NCBI GenBank assembly: GCA_964514225.1
Contig: CAZEPT010000031.1
Location: 1 to 8,809 of the forward strand
DNA length: 8,809 nucleotides
From: CAZEPT01 sp964514225
Lineage (GTDB): Bacteria > Patescibacteriota > Minisyncoccia > Phycocordibacterales > UBA9973
Direction: 5' to 3'
The position numbers and the translations under genes were made by a program. Shown here piece after piece: positions 5,370 through 8,809 of the stretch. Position 1 is the first letter of the stretch, and every line of letters begins with the position of its first letter. The notes below the pieces were generated by a model, which was not told the DNA's origin, made no database searches, and was given only the letters and a program-made list of their open reading frames with translations.

Positions 5370-6299
5370 ATGCCAGAACTCCCTGAAGTTCAAACTACCG
5401 TCAATGGTTTGCAAGCCCATACTGTCGGCTTCACCATCGCGGAGGTTTGGACGGACCTTGCCGTCAAAAATCCAATCAACCAATTTAAAGATACACTCAA
5501 GAGCAGTGTGTTTTTTGAGTGTTTCAAAAAAGTAGTTATCGGCAAGAAAATCATCAGAGTCGAGCGCCGGGGTAAAAACATCTTGATCCATCTCGACAAC
5601 AAAACTGTAATCCTCGTACACCTGAAAATGACCGGACATATGATGATGGGAAAGTACACCTACGAAAAAAAGAAAAATATCTGGATCGTATCCCCGACTG
5701 AAAAAAATGATGCCTTACATGATCCTTACAACAGGTTCGTCCATGTGGTATGGACACTTCAAAAAGGCAAAACAGAGAAACAGCTTGTTCTCTGCGACTC
5801 ACGTAAATTCGCCAAGGTCACCCTCTTATCTACTACAGACGACCACAAAAAACACCTAGGCAATATCGGACCAGAGCCACTCGACGAAGTATTTACCGAT
5901 AAAGATTTTAGGGACAGACTCCAGAAAAAAATGACAGGTAGTATCAAGACTGTTCTCATGAATCCGGAGATCGTCGCTGGTATCGGCAATATTTATTCCG
6001 ACGAACTCTTGTGGCTCTCAAGTATCCATCCCGAGAGAAAAGTAAAAGATATAAGTCCGAGTGAGTTCAAAAAAATGTATACAGCTATGATCGAGGTTCT
6101 CAAAAAAGGAATAGACTTTGGAGGAGATTCTACAAGCGATTACAGAAATATTTTGGGTGAAAAAGGAAAATTCCACGGCAAACATAATGTCTATAGGGAA
6201 ACAAAAAAACCCTGCAAGAAGAAGGGTTGTGGAGGATTTATAGAAAGAAAGATGGTCGGGAGTCGAAGTGCTCACTTTTGTCCAGTGCATCAGAGTTAG
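5370..6299 (+). CDS. mutM: formamidopyrimidine-DNA glycosylase (Fpg/MutM)
   Basis: 309 aa, about 40 longer than E. coli Fpg because of inserted residues in the N-terminal domain. It starts MPELPEVQT, so the catalytic P2 (nucleophile after Met removal) and E3 are present. K69 in ERRGKNIL corresponds to the conserved Lys57, LKMTGHM (85-91) holds the void-filling Met, and DSRKF (143-147) the Arg109 position. The helix-two-turn-helix is IVAGIGNIYSDEL (201-213) with the conserved Asn. The C-terminal zinc finger has C282, C287, C304 and H307, that is C-x4-C-x16-C-x2-H rather than the usual four cysteines. The enzyme excises 8-oxoguanine and formamidopyrimidines and nicks the abasic site. It is cotranscribed with ruvA. 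Confidence 0.96.
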   Translation: MPELPEVQTTVNGLQAHTVGFTIAEVWTDLAVKNPINQFKDTLKSSVFFECFKKVVIGKKIIRVERRGKNILIHLDNKTVILVHLKMTGHMMMGKYTYEKKKNIWIVSPTEKNDALHDPYNRFVHVVWTLQKGKTEKQLVLCDSRKFAKVTLLSTTDDHKKHLGNIGPEPLDEVFTDKDFRDRLQKKMTGSIKTVLMNPEIVAGIGNIYSDELLWLSSIHPERKVKDISPSEFKKMYTAMIEVLKKGIDFGGDSTSDYRNILGEKGKFHGKHNVYRETKKPCKKKGCGGFIERKMVGSRSAHFCPVHQS

Positions 6300-6304
6300 A
6301 TATC

Positions 6305-6333
6305 AAAAAAACGGTCATAGAGACCGTTTTTTT
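6305..6333. terminator. bidirectional terminator of mutM and the leftward unknown gene
   Basis: A perfect 12-bp stem: AAAAAAACGGTC (6305-6316) pairs with GACCGTTTTTTT (6322-6333), loop ATAGA. It works in both directions and overlaps the last five codons and the TGA stop of the minus-strand gene ending at 6315. Confidence 0.88.
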
Positions 6334-6830
6334 ATTACATGATAAACCAATTCAAGCCCACTCAACTGAGACTCTTCAGCTAAAGAAGATACAAGATGGT
6401 TGATATTAAAAAATCTCAAATCCTCTTCTTTTTGGGAATTAACAGTGATCACAGAAAGGGGTGCTAAATTATTCTGATACCTGTCATAGGTAATCTCAAA
6501 TGTTTTACCGTCCTTGCTATAAGAAAACTTTTTGCGTTTTTTTACTACATGAGTAATGGAGTTTTGCTTATATGAAAGATATTGCACATGAGTGATCGTA
6601 TCCTCGATCTTCCTAGATTCTCCATCGAGTGAGTGATTCTTAACTATTAAAAAATACTTAAAAATCATAAATCGCCCACGGCGTTTAACTAAAATATGCT
6701 CTATTTCTTTATCTGAATCCAAGTAGATCCAATCTAGATGTAATATGCTTGAAAAAAGAGGTATTTTGATTTTAAAATTTTTACGTATATTCTCTTGGAA
6801 AATATACGTTTTAAAAAAGATATTTTCCAT
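6315..6830 (-). CDS. uncharacterised protein, possible CYTH-like domain
   Basis: 171 aa, no signal peptide or membrane helix, rich in Lys, Ile and Phe and more AT-rich than its neighbours. By eye, IYLDSDKEIEHILVKRRGRFMIFKYFLIVK (35-64), GESRKIEDTITHVQY (70-84) and VKKRKKFSYSKDGKTFEITYD (96-116) follow the spacing of CYTH-type folds, as in the C-terminal half of some AAA-type NTPases: alternating charged strands R-x-R, K, E-x-E, K-x-R, then FEID-like. The acidic LEVE strand expected next is SVITV (126-130), so a catalytic metal site may be incomplete. This is pattern matching, not a search result. The gene starts 29 nt after the methyltransferase stop and may be cotranscribed with it. It has no SD. 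Its last codons form part of the terminator stem. Confidence 0.7.
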   Translation of the reverse strand: MENIFFKTYIFQENIRKNFKIKIPLFSSILHLDWIYLDSDKEIEHILVKRRGRFMIFKYFLIVKNHSLDGESRKIEDTITHVQYLSYKQNSITHVVKKRKKFSYSKDGKTFEITYDRYQNNLAPLSVITVNSQKEEDLRFFNINHLVSSLAEESQLSGLELVYHVIKKRSL

Positions 6831-6859
6831 ATGGTATGAAGTTTTAATTTACCTTCATT

Positions 6860-7336
6860 CTATCCTACTATCTCGAAAAGTACTATGCCGGTTGCCACAA
6901 CAACGTTCAATGACTCTTTGGTACCGAATTGAGGAATTTCTATAATCGTATCTACTTTTGTAAGGACTTTTTTATCTATGCCATACGGTTCATTACCACA
7001 GATAAGCGCAACATAGTCAGCATACTTAGCTTTTTTATAGTGAACTGATTTTTTGTCTTGTTCGAGAGCATAAATCGTATATCCTTGTTTTTTGAGCTTG
7101 GTTAACACCGGTGCCATTGTCTTGGTGTATTCCCACGCTACTGCCCCCTCTGCACCGAGTGACACCTTAGCGAAGTCTTTACGGAGTCGATTAAATTTAT
7201 CAACTGGTGTGGGTGTAGTACCCACGAGGTGTATCTTTAAAACACCGGCGCAGTCAGCGGTCCGAAAAAGGGATGCTGTGTTATAGACACTCCGGAGATT
7301 GTCGAGAATAAGAACTACTGACTTATTTTTTTTCAT
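6860..7336 (-). CDS. SpoU/TrmH family RNA 2'-O-methyltransferase (SPOUT)
   Basis: 158 aa from the ATG at 7336. The three SpoU motifs are present. Motif 1 is LDNLRSVYNTASLFRTADCAGV (11-32) with catalytic Arg R25. Motif 2 is LICGNEPYGI (111-120), where most members have GNExxG. Motif 3 is IPQFGTKESLNVVVATGIVLFE (134-155), including the SLNV of the trefoil-knot SAM site. These enzymes methylate ribose 2'-OH in tRNA or rRNA; the target cannot be told, and with no extra N-terminal RNA-binding domain it is the minimal TrmL/TrmH-like size. A longer frame from 7375 adds non-family residues and is rejected because a TATACT ends 6 nt before the 7336 ATG. The gene is divergent from msrA across 53 nt. 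Confidence 0.92.
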   Translation of the reverse strand: MKKNKSVVLILDNLRSVYNTASLFRTADCAGVLKIHLVGTTPTPVDKFNRLRKDFAKVSLGAEGAVAWEYTKTMAPVLTKLKKQGYTIYALEQDKKSVHYKKAKYADYVALICGNEPYGIDKKVLTKVDTIIEIPQFGTKESLNVVVATGIVLFEIVG

Positions 7337-7342
7337 GGTATG

Positions 7343-7348
7343 AGTATA
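7343..7348 (-). promoter_or_regulatory. -10 element of the SpoU methyltransferase gene
   Basis: TATACT on the minus strand ends 6 nt before the ATG at 7336, predicting a leaderless transcript. No convincing -35 is seen. It sits in a GGTAT/ATACC inverted repeat (7337-7352). Confidence 0.5.
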
Positions 7349-7377
7349 TACCAAAATAAGGTTGTTGCCGACCATGG

Positions 7378-7383
7378 TACAAT
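7378..7383 (+). promoter_or_regulatory. -10 element of msrA-msrB
   Basis: TACAAT ends 6 nt before the msrA ATG at 7390, again predicting a leaderless transcript; no Shine-Dalgarno is present. No clear -35 lies at the normal spacing. The divergent methyltransferase -10 is only about 30 nt away, so the two promoters share upstream DNA. Confidence 0.5.
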
Positions 7384-7389
7384 TAATCT

Positions 7390-7950
7390 ATGAAAAAGAA
7401 AACCCTTATTCTAGCTGGTGGATGCTTCTGGTGCGTGGAACATGATTTACGTCATGCTGAGGGTGTTCTGGACGTCATTTCAGGTTATACGGGCGACACA
7501 CAAGATAACGCCACATATGATGCCGTTTCAGCTCATAGAACTAAGCATCGTGAAGCAGTACAAGTCACTTATGATCCAACCCTCACCACATATCGTGCAC
7601 TTATTCAGTTCTTCATCGATCACATAGACCCAACAGATAGTACTGGTCAATTTGCCGATAAAGGCTATCAGTACCAACCCGCAATCTACTATAAGAATGA
7701 TGAAGAAAAAGAAATTACCGAAAGTATTATTCAGGAGTTGAAAGGCTCCCATGTGTACGAGAGTGAAATCGTGGTCGCGATAGAGGAACGCAAACCCTTC
7801 TACCCTGCTGAAGAAGAACATCAAAATTATGCTGAAAAAAATCAGCTTCACTATGCCTTGTATAGAAATGGATCAGGGAGAGAAAATTTTGTTAATAAGA
7901 CCTGCGCGATTCGCGAGGAGAAAAAAATAGTATGGAAAAATCTGAAATAA
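7390..7950 (+). CDS. msrA: peptide-methionine (S)-S-oxide reductase MsrA
   Basis: 186 aa. The N-terminal active site is GGCFWCVE (10-17), with nucleophile C12 and a second cysteine C15 in place of the usual glycine (the GCFWC subclass). Further family motifs are SGYTGD (31-36), EAVQVTYDP (55-63), DPTDSTGQFADKGYQYQPAIYY (80-101) and EEEHQNY (141-147), with the conserved Glu and aromatic residues of the substrate pocket. The only other cysteine is C172. The enzyme reduces the S form of methionine sulfoxide, free or in proteins, in the cytoplasm; no signal peptide is visible. C15 or C172 is the candidate resolving cysteine for recycling by a thioredoxin. Its stop overlaps the msrB start by 19 nt. 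Confidence 0.96.
   Translation: MKKKTLILAGGCFWCVEHDLRHAEGVLDVISGYTGDTQDNATYDAVSAHRTKHREAVQVTYDPTLTTYRALIQFFIDHIDPTDSTGQFADKGYQYQPAIYYKNDEEKEITESIIQELKGSHVYESEIVVAIEERKPFYPAEEEHQNYAEKNQLHYALYRNGSGRENFVNKTCAIREEKKIVWKNLK
7915..7920 (+). promoter_or_regulatory. ribosome binding site of msrB
   Basis: GAGGAG inside the 3' end of msrA, 11 nt before the msrB ATG at 7932. This supports the overlapping start. Confidence 0.6.
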
Positions 7951-8339
7951 ACGAAGAGGTATTGAAGCAAACATTAACTCCAGAAGAATACAAAGTTCTT
8001 CGAGAAGGTGGAACGGAGGCACCATTTTCTGGAAAATACTACGAAGAGACAAAAGATGGAATGTATCACTGCAAAGTCTGCAATAATCCCCTCTTTTATT
8101 CTGAATCAAAGTTCCATTCGGGTATGACAGGACTCGCCGGTTGGCCGAGCTTCGATAATGCAATTCCTGGAGCAACCGAACAAAGAGAAGACAGAAGTAT
8201 GGGAATGAATCGAACAGAAGTCGTCTGCGCGCAGTGCAAATCTCACCTTGGACACCTCTTCCCAGATAGCGAAGCAAAGACTGGCAACCACTTTTGCATT
8301 AATTCAGTCTGTTTAGATCTCAAAGAAAAAGAATCATAA
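7932..8339 (+). CDS. msrB: peptide-methionine (R)-S-oxide reductase MsrB
   Basis: 135 aa, normal single-domain size. It has LTPEEYKVLREGGTEAPFSGKY (15-35), structural zinc cysteines C47-x2-C50 and C99-x2-C102, GWPSF (70-74), GHLFPD (107-112) and the catalytic segment HFCINSVCL (120-128) with nucleophile C122. The loop before GWPSF reads FHSGMTGLA, about four residues longer than the usual FxSGxGWPSF, and lacks the cysteine that many MsrBs use there as resolving residue. C127, five residues after the catalytic Cys, is an unusual extra cysteine. The enzyme reduces the R form of methionine sulfoxide, complementing MsrA. It is translated from the same mRNA, overlapping msrA by 19 nt in another frame. 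Confidence 0.96.
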   Translation: MEKSEINEEVLKQTLTPEEYKVLREGGTEAPFSGKYYEETKDGMYHCKVCNNPLFYSESKFHSGMTGLAGWPSFDNAIPGATEQREDRSMGMNRTEVVCAQCKSHLGHLFPDSEAKTGNHFCINSVCLDLKEKES

Positions 8340-8445
8340 GAAAGAGGTTTTCCACATCCCTTATCTTTTATATGCTTTACTCTCCTATATATTGATATAA
8401 TGAATATGACCCCGCGGTCTTTTATTAGCTCATAGACTAAAACAT
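8340..8445 (+). promoter_or_regulatory. spacer holding the DUF378 gene promoter
   Basis: TATAAT at 8396-8401 is the best -10, giving a leader of about 38 nt; no good -35 matches it. TAGACT at 8433-8438 is an alternative that ends 7 nt before the ATG at 8446, like the leaderless pattern elsewhere. A small GACC-CCGC-GGTC hairpin (8408-8419) followed by TTTTA lies in between. No strong terminator for msrAB is seen, so readthrough is possible. Confidence 0.4.
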
Positions 8446-8631
8446 ATGTTAAATACACTTACTTTTATTCTTCTCGTTGTTGGAGGCCTTAACTGGCTCC
8501 TCCTTGGACTTTTCAACTGGGAGATCGGACAAATTTTTGGTGGACAAGGTGCAGTTGTTTCAAGAATCGTTTACGTTCTTGTTGGACTTTCTGCAATATA
8601 CCAACTCGCGATGTACTTGCAAGCAATGTAA
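8446..8631 (+). CDS. DUF378 family small membrane protein
   Basis: 61 aa with two membrane helices (about 4-22 and 38-58). The first carries the family signature VGGLNWLLLGLFNWE (12-26), and the second SRIVYVLVGLSAIYQL (39-54) matches the usual RxxYxxVGxxAxY pattern. The loop between them (IGQIFGGQGAVV) is short. DUF378 proteins are widespread in bacteria and archaea and have no known function. The gene stands alone between msrAB and a strong terminator. No Shine-Dalgarno is seen before the ATG. Confidence 0.88.
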   Translation: MLNTLTFILLVVGGLNWLLLGLFNWEIGQIFGGQGAVVSRIVYVLVGLSAIYQLAMYLQAM

Positions 8632-8646
8632 TTCATTTTAAATACT

Positions 8647-8682
8647 TATTTTAAAACCCCGCTTTCGCGGGGTTTTAAAATA
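8647..8682. terminator. terminator after the DUF378 gene
   Basis: A perfect 16-bp stem (8647-8662 with 8667-8682) is closed by a TTTC loop. Its core is CCCCGC/GCGGGG, flanked by AAAA/TTTT then TTTT/AAAA, so both strands have T-runs after the GC core. It lies 16 nt after the stop codon and separates this gene from the tRNA-Lys promoter. Confidence 0.88.
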
Positions 8683-8688
8683 GTAGGT

Positions 8689-8717
8689 TTGATTTAAAGT
8701 AGTAATTATGCTATAAA
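8689..8717 (+). promoter_or_regulatory. sigma70-type promoter of tRNA-Lys
   Basis: A -35 TTGATT (8689-8694), a 17-nt spacer and a -10 TATAAA (8712-8717). The expected start is near 8724, about 33 nt before the mature tRNA. Confidence 0.6.
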
Positions 8718-8724
8718 ATATAGG

Positions 8725-8744
8725 AATCTTTCAAAGATTTTTTT
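8725..8744 (+). other. hairpin and T-tract in the tRNA-Lys leader
   Basis: AATCTT (8725-8730) and AAGATT (8734-8739) form a 6-bp stem with a 3-nt loop, followed directly by further T residues to 8744. The arrangement resembles a weak intrinsic terminator placed between the promoter and the tRNA, or a 5' leader structure removed during processing. Confidence 0.4.
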
Positions 8745-8756
8745 AATTACATATAT

Positions 8757-8809
8757 CCGCTCGTAGCTCAGCTGGTAGAGCAGCTCCCTTTTAAGGAGAT
8801 GGTCGCAGG
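8757..8809 (+). tRNA. tRNA-Lys (anticodon TTT), 3' end cut by window edge
   Basis: Acceptor strand CCGCTCG (8757-8763), TA, D arm GCTC-AGCTGGTA-GAGC, and an anticodon arm with loop CTTTTAA giving anticodon TTT at 8790-8792. The variable region TGGTC and GCAGG of the T stem close the window. The text closely follows bacterial tRNA-Lys. The outermost anticodon-stem pair (27-43) is G-A rather than a normal pair. The acceptor partner strand is outside the window. Confidence 0.93.

Noticed and set aside
7337..7375. Extension of the SpoU methyltransferase to 7375
   Set aside because: The extra 13 residues are outside the family and would cover both divergent promoters.
8400..8435. Short leader peptide MNMTPRSFISS upstream of the DUF378 gene
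   Set aside because: The first ATG overlaps the TATAAT -10, and a transcript from that -10 would start after the second ATG. A TATATT at 8388-8393 could make it leaderless, but nothing else supports translation.
1..8809. Genomic island or integrated element between the two flanking tRNAs
   Set aside because: The content is core genes (rpsT, ruvA, mutM, msrAB) with no integrase, repeat or broken tRNA copy. The tRNAs are cut by the window, not by an insertion.

Overview
The window looks like chromosomal DNA from a small-genome, AT-rich bacterium, most likely a Patescibacteria/CPR lineage (Parcubacteria-like). This is inferred from the gene mix, the tight packing, the lysine-rich proteins and the start signals; nothing here fixes the taxon. 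The standard bacterial code fits: TGA is used as a stop and no sense TGA is needed. I see no transposase, integrase, phage gene or CRISPR array.

Layout: (1) 1-27 is the 5' part of a tRNA (probably Arg) on the minus strand, with a good sigma70-type promoter at 40-67. (2) 100-2446 is a metal-homeostasis locus. A Fur-family repressor and an overlapping YibE/F membrane protein run leftward, and a ZIP metal transporter with a His-rich loop runs rightward. A perfect 31-bp palindrome (13-bp arms, 5-nt spacer) lies between them on the promoter elements. (3) 2449-2482 is a shared terminator. Beyond it, leftward, are a GH3-family acyl-acid-amido synthetase and a small thioredoxin-fold protein 4 nt downstream of it. 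(4) rpsT (S20) runs leftward with its own strong terminator at 4278-4309. (5) ruvA-mutM is a rightward DNA repair pair. (6) A bidirectional terminator at 6305-6333 overlaps the end of a leftward unknown gene that resembles a CYTH-type domain, which follows a SpoU-type RNA methyltransferase. (7) msrA-msrB, divergent from the methyltransferase, form an overlapping methionine sulfoxide repair pair. (8) A DUF378 two-helix membrane protein is followed by a 16-bp-stem terminator. (9) The window ends inside tRNA-Lys(TTT), which has its own promoter and a hairpin/T-tract in its leader.

The most notable signals are these. A Fur/YibE/F/ZIP cluster has a perfect operator, and its members all carry histidine-rich metal-binding features. 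The ZIP protein has its transmembrane-5 metal motif replaced by glutamines. Six transcription-unit-leading genes (fur, zip, gh3, ruvA, the methyltransferase, msrA) have a -10-like hexamer ending 6-8 nt before the ATG and no Shine-Dalgarno, which predicts leaderless mRNAs. Three of the genes inside operons (the YibE/F gene, mutM, msrB) instead have an SD-like sequence 9-11 nt upstream. Functions are assigned from recognisable motifs only; no database search was possible.
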